Assembly: GCF_900104965.1 (NCBI RefSeq)
Contig: NZ_LT629757.1
Coordinates: forward strand, 2,728,001 to 2,792,000
DNA from: Nocardioides scoriae
GTDB lineage: Bacteria; Actinomycetota; Actinomycetes; Propionibacteriales; Nocardioidaceae
DNA length: 64,000 nucleotides
Direction of reading: 5' to 3'
Below the pieces are notes generated by a model, which was not told where the DNA came from, ran no database searches, and worked only from the letters and a program-made list of their open reading frames with translations. Both the position numbers and the translations under genes were made by a program. Positions 41,093 through 48,748 of this stretch are shown here, piece after piece (within the stretch, counting starts at the first letter, position 1; every line of letters begins with the position of its first letter).

Positions 41093-42097
41093 TCAATTGT
41101 CGGGGGCCGACTCCGTGTCCTTCTGCCCCATCGCCAGTCCGAGCTGGAAGCGCGTCTGCACGCCGTACTCCTCCTTGAGCGCGGCGACGTACGACGCATA
41201 GGTGCGCGTGCTGACCCCCACCCGCTTGGCGCTGGCCGAGTCGCTGTGGCCCTCGGTCAGCATGCGCACCGTCAATTGCCGGATCTCCGCGGCGATCTCG
41301 CTCTCGGTGGTCCGGGTGGTCTTGTCGTAGTCACGGCCCCGCTCCCACGACCGCTCGAAGACGTCGATGAGGTACTCCACCAGCCAGCGGTCGTGGATGA
41401 TGACCGCCGTCTGGGTGGTCTCGCCGGGGATCATCGCGAGCCGCCGGTCGATGACGATGAGGCGGTTGAAGAACTCGTCGAGGGTGCGGATCTCCGCCCC
41501 CTTCTGGCGCATCACGTCGACGTAGTCGCGCATCGAGCGGCTGCGTCGCGCCGTGTGCTGGTAGAGCGTGCGCATCCGCACGCCCCGCTCGAGCGCCCGC
41601 AGGTCGCGCGAGGACGCGATCGCCAGCGCCTGGGCCCGGCGAGGTCCGGCCGGCTGCGCGGTGAGCAGCTCCTCCTCGGCGTCGTCGACGGCCCCCTCGA
41701 GGAAGCGGTTGATGGCGTCGAGGCCGCGGATCTCCTCGTGGGTCGCGCTGCTGGAGGGCGTACGCCGGAACGCACTGGCCAGCGACGACAGGGTGTCCGC
41801 CCAGGCCGCCGACTCGGCCAGCAGCTCGACGGCCTGGCGCCCCATCGGCGCCACCAGGCCCGCCTGGAGGGTGGCGGGGTCGACGGGCAGCCAGCCGCCC
41901 CGCTCGTCGTCGAGGCGCAGCAGCCCCAGCTCGACCAGCAGCTGGACCGAGGCGTGGGCGGGGTGCTCCTCGGCGAGCCGCTCGTCGTCGGGGCGCAGCA
42001 CGCCCTCGCGGACCACGTCGCGGAACAGCTGGCCGGCCTCGGCGTCGAGGAGCGTCCGCCTGCCGGTCCCGCCCTCGCCGTCCATGGACGCCATCAT
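41093..42097 (-). CDS. LuxR-type regulator with TrmB-like N-terminal part
   Basis: The 334-residue protein has an N-terminal winged-helix-like segment ('HPAHASVQLLVELGLLRLDDERGGWLPVDPATLQ'). A helical/TrmB-like sensor follows, containing 'RGVRMRTLYQHTARRSRSMRDYVDVMRQKGAEIRTLDEFFNRLIVIDRRLAMIP'. The C-terminal LuxR-type helix-turn-helix spans about residues 270-325 ('QLTVRMLTEGHSDSASAKRVGVSTRTYASYVAALKEEYGVQTRFQLG'). There is no receiver domain. This architecture is frequent in actinobacteria with unknown ligands. It is convergent with the secreted-peptide gene. ATG 42097 or 42094; a long upstream frame is antisense to nothing useful and is rejected. Confidence 0.8.
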   Translation of the reverse strand: MMASMDGEGGTGRRTLLDAEAGQLFRDVVREGVLRPDDERLAEEHPAHASVQLLVELGLLRLDDERGGWLPVDPATLQAGLVAPMGRQAVELLAESAAWADTLSSLASAFRRTPSSSATHEEIRGLDAINRFLEGAVDDAEEELLTAQPAGPRRAQALAIASSRDLRALERGVRMRTLYQHTARRSRSMRDYVDVMRQKGAEIRTLDEFFNRLIVIDRRLAMIPGETTQTAVIIHDRWLVEYLIDVFERSWERGRDYDKTTRTTESEIAAEIRQLTVRMLTEGHSDSASAKRVGVSTRTYASYVAALKEEYGVQTRFQLGLAMGQKDTESAPDN

Positions 42098-42123
42098 GGC
42101 GCCCCGGTGGACAAGACGCACGA

Positions 42124-42151
42124 GGACCCGCACCCCTGGGGGCGCGGGTCC
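42124..42151 (-). terminator. Terminator hairpin behind pckG
   Basis: GGACCCGC (42124-42131) pairs with GCGGGTCC (42144-42151), and the loop can extend the stem through ACCCC/GGGGC. It lies between the pckG stop (42187) and the start of the regulator gene (42097) and would end the pckG message. Confidence 0.65.
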
Positions 42152-42186
42152 GGCGTGGTGGTGCGGTGGTGGGTCAGCAGCGTCGC

Positions 42187-44004
42187 TCAGGCGCCGAGGC
42201 GCGCCTTGAGGCCGTCGAGCTCGGTCCAGAGCACGGTCGGCAGGTCGTCGCCGAACTTCTCGAACCACTCGGTGATCTGCGGGATCTCGGCCTTCCACTC
42301 GTCCACGTCGACGGCCAATGCCCGCGCCAGGTCGTCCTCGGTGACGTCGAGGCCCTCCACGTCGAGCGCGCCGGGCGCCGGCACGTGGCCGATCGGGGTC
42401 TCGACCGCGGCGGCCTGGCCGTCGAGGCGGTCGATGACCCACTTCAGGACGCGGCTGTTCTCGCCGAACCCGGGCCACAGGAAGCCGCCCTCGTCGTCGC
42501 GGCGGAACCAGTTGACGTAGAAGATCTTGGGCATCTTGGCGGCGTCGTTCTGCTTGCCCATGTTGATCCAGTGGCTGAAGTAGTCGCCGGCGTTGTAGCC
42601 GATGAACGGCAGCATCGCCATCGGGTCGCGGCGCACGACGCCGACCGCACCCGTGGCGGCCGCGGTCGTCTCGCTCGACAGGGTGGCGCCCATGAAGGTG
42701 CCGTGGGTCCAGTCGCGGGCCTCGGTGACGAGCGGGATGGTCGTCTTGCGGCGACCGCCGAACAGGATCGCGTCGATCGGGACGCCGCGCGGGTCGTCGT
42801 ACTCCTTCGCCAGCATGTCGCACTGCTTGATCGGGGTGCAGTAGCGGCTGTTGGGGTGGCTGGAGAGCTCCTCGGAGTCGGGCGTCCAGGGCTGGCCCTT
42901 CCAGGAGGTGGCGCGAGCCGGCATGTTCTCCAGGCCCTCCCACCACACGTCGCCGTCCTCGGTGAGCGCGACGTTGGTGAAGACCGAGTTGCCCTTGTTG
43001 ATGGTCTTCATCGCGTTGGGGTTGGTGTGCTCGTTGGTGCCGGGGGCGACGCCGAAGAAGCCGTACTCCGGGTTCACCGCCCACAGCCGGCCGTCGTCGC
43101 CGATGCGCATCCAGGCGATGTCGTCGCCGATGGCCTCGACCTTCCAGCCGGGGATGGTGGGCTCGAGCATGGCCAGGTTGGTCTTGCCGCAGGCGCTGGG
43201 GAAGGCCGCGGCGACGTACTTGGTGACCTGCTGGGGGTTGGTCAGCTTGAGGATCAGCATGTGCTCGGCCATCCAGCCCTCGTCGCGCGCGATGGCGCTG
43301 GCGATGCGCAGGGCGTAGCACTTCTTGCCGAGCAGCGCGTTGCCGCCGTAGCCGGAGCCGTAGGACCAGATCGCGCGCTCCTCGGGGAACTGCACGATGT
43401 ACTTGGTGTCGTTGCAGGGCCACGCGACGTCCGCCTCGCCCTCGGCCAGCGGCATCCCGACCGAGTGGATCGCGGGCACGAAGTCGGCCGACAGCTCCTC
43501 CATCTTCTCCAGCACGTGGGTGCCCATGCGGGCCATCACGCGCATCGAGGCGGTGACGTACGCCGAGTCGGTGACCTCGACGCCGAACATCGGGTGCTCG
43601 GCCTCGAGGTGGCCCATGACGAAGGGGATGACGTACATCGTGCGGCCCTTCATGCAGCCGGCGTAGAGCCCGCGCATGAGGTCCTTCATCTCGCTCGGCT
43701 CCATCCAGTTGTTGGTGGGGCCGGCGTCCTTCTCCTCGACGCTGCAGATGTAGGTGCGGTCCTCGACGCGCGCCACGTCGGTGGGGTCGGAGGCCGCGTG
43801 GAACGAGTTGGGCTTCTTCTCGGGGTCCAGGCGCGTGAACGTGCCGGTGGCCACCAGGGCGTCGGTGAGCTCGACCCACTCCTCGTCGGAGCCGGTGCAC
43901 CAGTAGACCCGGTCGGGCGTGGTCATCGTGGCGACCTCGGAGACGAAGTCGAGGATGCCCTGGTGGGTCGTGGGTGCGGCGGTGTCGGTCAGTTCGGCGG
44001 TCAT
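42187..44004 (-). CDS. pckG: Phosphoenolpyruvate carboxykinase (GTP)
   Basis: A 605-residue GTP-dependent PEPCK converting oxaloacetate and GTP to PEP and CO2, the entry step of gluconeogenesis. Key motifs: the kinase P-loop 'FPSACGKTN' near residues 268-276 with the hyper-reactive Cys, 'DDIAWMRIG' (metal), '[22 protein letters not shown]' and '[12 protein letters not shown]'. Length is normal. It has about 500 bases of non-coding DNA upstream, containing its promoter region, a hairpin and repeats; a TTACAT hexamer (44141-44136) is a possible -10 box. Confidence 0.96.
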   Translation of the reverse strand: MTAELTDTAAPTTHQGILDFVSEVATMTTPDRVYWCTGSDEEWVELTDALVATGTFTRLDPEKKPNSFHAASDPTDVARVEDRTYICSVEEKDAGPTNNWMEPSEMKDLMRGLYAGCMKGRTMYVIPFVMGHLEAEHPMFGVEVTDSAYVTASMRVMARMGTHVLEKMEELSADFVPAIHSVGMPLAEGEADVAWPCNDTKYIVQFPEERAIWSYGSGYGGNALLGKKCYALRIASAIARDEGWMAEHMLILKLTNPQQVTKYVAAAFPSACGKTNLAMLEPTIPGWKVEAIGDDIAWMRIGDDGRLWAVNPEYGFFGVAPGTNEHTNPNAMKTINKGNSVFTNVALTEDGDVWWEGLENMPARATSWKGQPWTPDSEELSSHPNSRYCTPIKQCDMLAKEYDDPRGVPIDAILFGGRRKTTIPLVTEARDWTHGTFMGATLSSETTAAATGAVGVVRRDPMAMLPFIGYNAGDYFSHWINMGKQNDAAKMPKIFYVNWFRRDDEGGFLWPGFGENSRVLKWVIDRLDGQAAAVETPIGHVPAPGALDVEGLDVTEDDLARALAVDVDEWKAEIPQITEWFEKFGDDLPTVLWTELDGLKARLGA

Positions 44005-44189
44005 GGGCGTGGCCCCTCTCGGTGCTCGGCCGGCTCCGAGGGCCGACCGACCGTCGACGGCGGTCGACGGGTGTGACGAATGAGTCGGTGCTGGGTGCCG
44101 CTCCGTTGCACCACCCGTGACGTGCTGTGCCGGGAAATGTAACTCGCTCTTGACAGCACGGGTATTTGATCGATCCAGCCACGCCTGGG

Positions 44190-44237
44190 CGGGGTTTGCG
44201 CCCCTCCCCCAACAAATAGGGGAGGGACTTTGCCCCG
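44190..44237. other. Two-tier hairpin in the long pckG upstream region
   Basis: CCCTCCCC (44202-44209) pairs with GGGGAGGG (44219-44226) around the AT-rich loop CAACAAATA, and an outer CGGGG/CCCCG pair (44190-44194 with 44233-44237) encloses it. The 520-base gap between pckG and tRNA-Arg (44005-44524) otherwise holds the pckG promoter area on its left side and the dispersed repeats on its right; I see no gene in it. The loop is strikingly A-rich for this genome. Confidence 0.5.
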
Positions 44238-44296
44238 TCGTGGTGCGGCTTACTCAACGGTAACTGGCAGGTGGACAACAAACCGAGGACCGTGGT

Positions 44297-44446
44297 CTCG
44301 GTCCCTGAGGAGGGACGAAGTCCCGCCGGCCCCGGTCCCTGAGCTCGGTCCCTGAGGAGGGACGAAGTCCCGTCTCGAAGGGCCGCCCATCCCCGGCCGG
44401 CCTCGGTCCCCGAGGAGGGACGAAGTCCCGTCTCGAAGGGCCGCCC
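44297..44446. repeat. Three copies of a 45-base dispersed repeat
   Basis: Copies start at 44297 (truncated after the first 28 bases), 44344 and 44402 (both full length, 45 bases, 58 bases apart, one mismatch in the shared core). The core GGTCCCTGAGGAGGGAC is followed by GAAGTCCC, so AGGGAC can pair either back with GTCCCT or forward with GTCCC. A fourth copy lies inside the MFS gene at 47245-47288. This behaves like a REP-type intergenic element. Confidence 0.8.
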
Positions 44447-44524
44447 ACCCCCGCGCACCGGCCCGATTCGCTCCCCCGGAGCGGGTCCGCTAAGGTTGTC
44501 CAGTCCTCGCGAGAGCGCGGACGG

Positions 44525-44597
44525 GCGCCTGTAGCTCAACGGATAGAGCATCTGACTACGGATCAGAAGGTTTGGGGTTCGAATCCCTACAGGCGCG
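44525..44597 (+). tRNA. tRNA-Arg (anticodon ACG)
   Basis: A 73-base cloverleaf: acceptor GCGCCTG with CAGGCGC, D-arm with GTAGCTCAACGGATAGAGC, anticodon arm TCTGA-CTACGGA-TCAGA with anticodon ACG, T-arm around GGTTCGAATCC, discriminator G. CCA is not encoded. Reads CGU/CGC/CGA after wobble modification of A34. TAAGGT at 44491-44496 is the likely -10 box. Confidence 0.97.
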
Positions 44598-44607
44598 CAG
44601 GACCGAG

Positions 44608-44637
44608 ACGGCCCCGAGGATCACTCCTCGGGGCCGT
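44608..44637 (+). terminator. Terminator of tRNA-Arg
   Basis: ACGGCCCCGAGG (44608-44619) and CCTCGGGGCCGT (44626-44637) form a perfect 12-bp stem with a six-base loop, 11 bases after the tRNA. The right arm also encodes the last codons of the convergent gene whose stop is at 44621, so one element serves both directions. Confidence 0.8.
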
Positions 44638-45016
44638 CGTCGCGTCCGGGCCCGCGTCCGCAGGTGACGGAGGCGCTGCGGGAGGACTCCAGGACCCGGC
44701 GGGAGACCTCGCCCAGGCCCTGACCGAAGTTGGCCGACGCCGAGGCGATGGTCGAGAAGGCGGCAGCGACGTCGAGGTCGTAGCGGTCCACCAGGGCCCC
44801 GACCGCGGCCTCGACGTCCGGCAGGTCGGCCACCGTGGCCTCGAGCAGCGCCACCTCCCGCCTGGCCCGGCCCAGGGCCGCCGCGAGGACGGTCGCGGCC
44901 GAGCCCTCGTCGACGGTCTCGGCCCGAGCGGCCTCGCGCTCGAGCGCGCGCGCGATCCGGCTGAGCTCGCGCTCGACCCACCCGGCGTACTGCTCGTGCA
45001 CCGCACCCGTGTCCAA
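44621..45016 (-). CDS. Helical hypothetical protein
   Basis: A protein of about 131 residues (TTG 45016) or 126 (GTG 45001). It is almost entirely helical: 'YAGWVERELSRIARALEREAARAETVDEGSAATVLAAALGRARREVALLEATVADLPDVEAAVGALVDRYDLDVAAAFSTIA', with a small polar C-terminal tail containing one cysteine. No family recognised. The TTG has AGGGG 8 bases upstream. Codon bias supports a real gene; exact start uncertain. Confidence 0.6.
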   Translation of the reverse strand: MDTGAVHEQYAGWVERELSRIARALEREAARAETVDEGSAATVLAAALGRARREVALLEATVADLPDVEAAVGALVDRYDLDVAAAFSTIASASANFGQGLGEVSRRVLESSRSASVTCGRGPGRDDGPEE

Positions 45017-45135
45017 ACCCTGGTCCCCTCGCCCCGACTCCCACCACGAGTCTCCGGCCCGCGCCAAGACCGTGACAGGGACCTCGGTCCCGAAGGCGGT
45101 GGCGCGCGGTCCTGGGGGGAGCGGCGCCGGGGGCC

Positions 45136-45963
45136 CTAGGACTCCCGGTCGTCGACGAACACGAAGTTGGCGTAGCAGAAGGTGTTGGCGTCCGGCGTCA
45201 TCGGATCGACGCGCCGCATGCCGTGCGGGAGCAGCTGGTATGGCGTGTAGCCCGGCAGCAGCCCGCACGCCGAGAGGAACGAGGTGTTGGACGTCAGCTG
45301 GTGCAGGTTCCACTCGATCTGGACGAACTTCGGCCGACAGGCGGCGATCATCCGCTGCGCACCGGTGAGCACCTCGTACTCGTAGCCCTCGACGTCGATC
45401 TTGACGAAGTCGAGCGCCCGCGTCTCGAGCAGCCGGTCGTAGGGGCCGGTCTCGAGCAGGCCGTCGAGGGTGATGACGTCCACCTGCATCGAGCGGGTGT
45501 TGCCCGCGGCCACGTAGTCGATCCGCGTCGCGTTCTCCGAGAGGGACGCGTGCTCGGTGGTCGGGTCGCCGTACCTCAGCTCCTCGGTGCCGGCCACCGA
45601 GCCCACCGCCGTGTTGAGGATCGTGAGGCGGCGGTCGTGGTCGGGCGAGGCGGCCTTGATCGCCCGCAGCCGGGCGGCAGCCTCGGGCAGTGGCTCGAAG
45701 GCCACGACCTCGGCGTCGGTGTGGCGGAGCAGCAGCTCGGAGTAGACGCCGACGTTGGCGCCGACGTCGAAGCAGGTCCGCGGTCGGGCGGGGGCGAGCA
45801 CCTCGCGGACGAACCACTCCTCGCCCGACAGCTCCGGCTGCCAGCCGTTGTTGTAGCCCATGCCGCGCAGCGCCAGGTGGTAGAGCGCGTGGTTGACCGG
45901 CTGCGTCCGCTCGTGGGCGAACAGCTTGGCGTACCCGCGTCCCACCAGGTCCTTGACGTCCAA
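45136..45963 (-). CDS. FkbM-family methyltransferase
   Basis: A 275-residue SAM-dependent O-methyltransferase of the FkbM family. SAM-binding motif 'CFDVGANVGVYSELLLRHTDAEVVAFEPLPEAAARL' lies near residues 64-98, followed by 'LNTAVGSVAG', 'ITLDGLLE' and 'DFVKIDVEGYEYEVLTGA'. Such enzymes often methylate sugars of surface glycans or polyketides; the target is unknown. The TTG at 45963 is preceded by GGAGG five to six bases upstream and starts the conserved N-terminus, so it is accepted. Confidence 0.88.
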   Translation of the reverse strand: MDVKDLVGRGYAKLFAHERTQPVNHALYHLALRGMGYNNGWQPELSGEEWFVREVLAPARPRTCFDVGANVGVYSELLLRHTDAEVVAFEPLPEAAARLRAIKAASPDHDRRLTILNTAVGSVAGTEELRYGDPTTEHASLSENATRIDYVAAGNTRSMQVDVITLDGLLETGPYDRLLETRALDFVKIDVEGYEYEVLTGAQRMIAACRPKFVQIEWNLHQLTSNTSFLSACGLLPGYTPYQLLPHGMRRVDPMTPDANTFCYANFVFVDDRES

Positions 45964-46035
45964 TGTCGCCTCCCGAAAGGTGGTCTTTCGCGGGACACTA
46001 GGCCCGCAGGCGTCCGCCGACCAGGGTCCGACCGG

Positions 46036-46617
46036 TCAGCGTCGAGGTGGGGTAGACCGGGGGGCGTCGAGGACCGCCGCCGCGACCTCGCGCGCGACCG
46101 TGGCGTCGTGGTGCTCGTCGCGCAGCCGCATCGCCAGCTCGCCGGAGACCAGCAGCACCAAGGCGTCGGCCACGGTCTCGGCGCGCGCTCCCACGACCGG
46201 CTCGGCCAGCTCGCGCAGGCGCGTGCGCAGCGAGTCGGACTCGCGCGCCAGGGCGGCGGCGAGCTCGGGCGGCGGGGCGGCGTACTCCGCCGCGGTGCCG
46301 AGGAAGGCGCACCAGCGGGCCCCGTCGGGCCGGCTGCGGAACCGGCCCAGCGCCTCGAAGACGGCGAGCAGCCGGCCCCGGTCGTCGGCGGCCTCGGCGA
46401 CGACCTCGTCCCACACCTCCAGCCAGGACCGGTGGCGGCGCTCGAGGGCCGCGGCGACCAGGCCCTCCTTGCTGCCGTAGGCGCGGTAGAGGGTCGCGGA
46501 CGAGACCCCCGCACGCTCCAGGACCCGGTCAACCGGGGTGGCGGCGACGCCCCGGGTGAAGAGGAGCTCGTCGGCGGCGTCGAGCAGCTTCTTCTCGCTG
46601 CTGGGGCGCACGGACAT
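46036..46617 (-). CDS. TetR-family repressor of the divergent MFS exporter
   Basis: A 193-residue TetR protein with the HTH at about residues 27-49 ('PVDRVLERAGVSSATLYRAYGSKEGLV') and a C-terminal domain of the type common to multidrug-sensing members. It is divergent from an MFS gene with only 23 bases between the start codons. ATG at 46617 follows TAGGCT (46629-46624) by 6 bases (leaderless), a -10 box that overlaps the MFS -10 box on the other strand. Confidence 0.9.
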   Translation of the reverse strand: MSVRPSSEKKLLDAADELLFTRGVAATPVDRVLERAGVSSATLYRAYGSKEGLVAAALERRHRSWLEVWDEVVAEAADDRGRLLAVFEALGRFRSRPDGARWCAFLGTAAEYAAPPPELAAALARESDSLRTRLRELAEPVVGARAETVADALVLLVSGELAMRLRDEHHDATVAREVAAAVLDAPRSTPPRR

Positions 46618-46623
46618 GGGGAC

Positions 46624-46655
46624 AGCCTAGGGTGGCCAACATGAAACGGTCGTTT
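46624..46655. promoter_or_regulatory. Overlapping divergent -10 boxes and TetR operator
   Basis: AGCCTAGGGT holds two opposed -10 boxes sharing two bases: TAGGCT on the minus strand (46624-46629, for tetR) and TAGGGT on the plus strand (46628-46633, for the MFS gene, 7 bases before ATG 46641). A perfect palindrome AAACG-GT-CGTTT lies at 46644-46655, in codons 2-5 of the MFS gene. That is the likely operator of the TetR protein. Confidence 0.65.
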
Positions 46656-47861
46656 TCGTTGAGGGAGCGTCGCGAGCCCGCCCTCGTCGTCGCGGGCACC
46701 GGCCTGGTGGCGGCGACGTACGGGCTGGTGCGGCTGGCCTACGGCCTCTACCTGCCCGACGTCAGCGCTTCGCTGGACCTCGGGCCGGCGGCCGGGGGGT
46801 ACGTCGCGTCCGGGGCCTCGATGGCCTACTGCGCGGGCGCGGTCGTCGCGGCGCTCCTGGGCCGGCACCCCCGGTGGCTGGTGGTGGGCGCGGTCGCCAC
46901 CGCTGCGCTCGGCTCGCTGGCCATGGCCCTGGCACCCGGGGTCGCGCTCTTCGTGCCCGCCGCCGTCGTCAGCTCGGCCGGCGCCGGCCTCGCCTCCCCC
47001 GCCCTGGTGACCGTCGTGTCCCGATCGGTCCCTGCCAGGCGCCGCGACGCCGCCCAGGCGGTCGTCAACTCCGGCACCGGCCCCGGCCTTGTCGCCGCCG
47101 GCCTCCTCGCCCTGGCGCTGCTGCCCGACTGGCGCCTCGGGTTCGTGGTCGCGGCCGCCGCCACCGCGGCCTCGGGCACGGCCGTCCTGCTGCTCGACGG
47201 CGGTCCCCGTCCGACCGCCGGCGCGGGAGGTCGGACCCGCCCCCCTCGGTCCCTGAGGAGGGACGACGTCCCGTCTCGAAGGGTCGCCGCCCTCGCCGCC
47301 CCCGCGCTCGCGGCCGTCCTCCTGGGCACCTCGTCCGCGGTGGTGTGGACCTACGCCCGCACCCACGTGGTCGAGCAGGGCCTCGGCGCGGGCGCCTCCA
47401 CGACCGTCTGGATCGCGATCGGGGTCGGCGGCTCCGCGACGGTCGTGACGGCCCGCCGGCTGAGCGGCCTGCCCCCGACCCTGGCCTGGCGGCTCACCAC
47501 CTCGGTGGTCGCCGCGACCACCGTCGCGCTCGGCCTCGGGGCGGGGACGCTGCCGGTGGCGCTGGTGGCGGCGACCGCGTTCGGGTGGGGGTTCGTCGCC
47601 GCCACGTCGGCCCTCATCGCCTGGGCGGCCGCCGTGCTGCCGGACCGCGCCGGCGAGGGCACGGCCGCCCTCTTCGTCGCCCTCGTGCTGGGCCAGTCGG
47701 CCGGCGCTGCCGTCGCCGGCCTGCTCGCCGACCGGCTCGACCTGGCCGCGGCGTTCGTGCTCCTGGCCGGCGTCGCGGTGCTGGCGGCCGCGTGCGGGGC
47801 GGGCCGGACCGCGGCCCGTCGTACGGCCACGGCCGGGCGTCGAGTAGACATGGACGCGTGA
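46641..47861 (+). CDS. MFS transporter (drug/metabolite exporter-like)
   Basis: A 406-residue membrane protein with twelve predicted helices and the motif-A-like loop 'GRHPRWLVVG' between helices 2 and 3. Two six-helix halves are joined by a central cytoplasmic loop. That loop (about residues 195-220, 'GGRTRPPRSLRRDDVPSRRVAA') is encoded by a copy of the dispersed repeat at 47245-47288, apparently inserted in frame without breaking the gene. ATG at 46641 is supported by the TAGGGT box. GTGA overlap joins it to the next gene. Substrate unknown; regulation by the divergent TetR is likely. Confidence 0.86.
   Translation: MKRSFSLRERREPALVVAGTGLVAATYGLVRLAYGLYLPDVSASLDLGPAAGGYVASGASMAYCAGAVVAALLGRHPRWLVVGAVATAALGSLAMALAPGVALFVPAAVVSSAGAGLASPALVTVVSRSVPARRRDAAQAVVNSGTGPGLVAAGLLALALLPDWRLGFVVAAAATAASGTAVLLLDGGPRPTAGAGGRTRPPRSLRRDDVPSRRVAALAAPALAAVLLGTSSAVVWTYARTHVVEQGLGAGASTTVWIAIGVGGSATVVTARRLSGLPPTLAWRLTTSVVAATTVALGLGAGTLPVALVAATAFGWGFVAATSALIAWAAAVLPDRAGEGTAALFVALVLGQSAGAAVAGLLADRLDLAAAFVLLAGVAVLAAACGAGRTAARRTATAGRRVDMDA
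47245..47288 (+). repeat. Dispersed repeat copy inside the MFS coding sequence
   Basis: Forty-four bases matching the 44344 and 44402 repeat copies with only a few differences, including GAA to GAC in the hairpin loop. It encodes part of the central cytoplasmic loop of the MFS protein and keeps the reading frame. Confidence 0.8.
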
Positions 47862-48517
47862 GTGACGCCCCCGCCGACCCTGCCCCCGAGCCCCGCGATG
47901 CCTCCGAGGTCGGGCCCGAGGCGTCCCGTGCCGCGTGGGCCGAGGCCGCTCGACCGGTGCTGCTGGAGGCGGCGGGGCGCTACCGCGCGACGGTGACCTA
48001 CAAGCAGCTCTCGACGGCCGTGCAGGCCGCGACCGGCATCACGACGGCCCGCCCGGTGGCGCAGTGGATCGGCGGCGTCCTCGACGTCGTCACCCAGGAG
48101 TCGCACGCGCGCGACGAGCCGCTGCTGTCGTCGCTGTGCGTGAGCATCCAGGGCAGCGTGGGCGAGGGGTACGCCGAGTCGGTCGAGCGGGCCCGCGGCG
48201 TACGCCCCGAGGACCCGGACGGCCACGCCGCAGAGGAGCGCCTCGCGTGCTACCGCCACTGGGAGGCCGTCGGCCTGCCCCGCGACGGCGGCACGCCGCT
48301 GCGCACCGCCCACTTCAAGCCGGCCCGCAAGGCCCCCGCGGCCAAGCCCGCCGCCGCCAAGCGGGCCCCCGCCCGCGTCCCCGGATCGTCGGCACCCCCG
48401 CGCAAGGTCGCCCCCTCCAAGACCGCCGCCCCCGCGCCGGAGGAGAAGCCGATCCGGCTCTGCCCCAACTGCTTCACCGCCGTGCCCGCGACCGGCATCT
48501 GCGACTACTGCGACTGA
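47858..48517 (+). CDS. Protein of unknown function with C-terminal zinc ribbon
   Basis: A 219-residue protein in three parts. The N-terminal domain (residues 20-140) is 'RYRATVTYKQLSTAVQAATGITTARPVAQWIGGVLDVVTQESHARDEPLLSSLCVS...VGEGYAESVERARG'. A Lys/Ala/Pro-rich linker (about 148-195) follows, and the chain closes with a zinc ribbon 'CPNCFTAVPATGICDYC'. The basic linker plus ribbon suggests nucleic-acid contact, but the N-terminal domain is not one I can name. GTG overlaps the MFS stop by 4 bases, yet the two functions look unrelated. Confidence 0.72.
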   Translation: MSDAPADPAPEPRDASEVGPEASRAAWAEAARPVLLEAAGRYRATVTYKQLSTAVQAATGITTARPVAQWIGGVLDVVTQESHARDEPLLSSLCVSIQGSVGEGYAESVERARGVRPEDPDGHAAEERLACYRHWEAVGLPRDGGTPLRTAHFKPARKAPAAKPAAAKRAPARVPGSSAPPRKVAPSKTAAPAPEEKPIRLCPNCFTAVPATGICDYCD

Positions 48518-48556
48518 GCTGACCACACCGCGCTCTCAGTCGCGCGGAGCCGGCGC

Positions 48557-48638
48557 AGACGCGCGGACACAAGTGCGTTCCCGGCATCCCGGCCACGCCT
48601 GCGGCTGTCGCCCGACCAGCACTTGTGTCCGCGCGTCT
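48557..48638. repeat. Perfect 20-bp inverted repeat between convergent genes
   Basis: AGACGCGCGGACACAAGTGC (48557-48576) and its exact complement (48619-48638) flank a 42-base spacer. The arms contain an AT-richer ACACAAGT core. The element lies in the 231-base gap between the zinc-ribbon gene and the convergent gene ending at 48749; nothing else is seen in that gap. It may act as a bidirectional terminator, a protein-binding site or a miniature mobile element. Confidence 0.75.
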
Positions 48639-48748
48639 ACGAGGTTCCCGGGTCTCACACCGCCAGCCGGAGCAGTGCGCCCATGGCGCACGGCCGCCGC
48701 CGCACGGGCACGCCCGAGTCTGACTCCCCACCGCGGCGGAGGGGAGTC

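Noticed and set aside
42098-44551. A reading frame of over 1100 codons extending the LuxR-type regulator through pckG to tRNA-Arg
   Set aside because: It overlaps pckG in another frame and crosses repeats and a tRNA; the real regulator starts at 42097.
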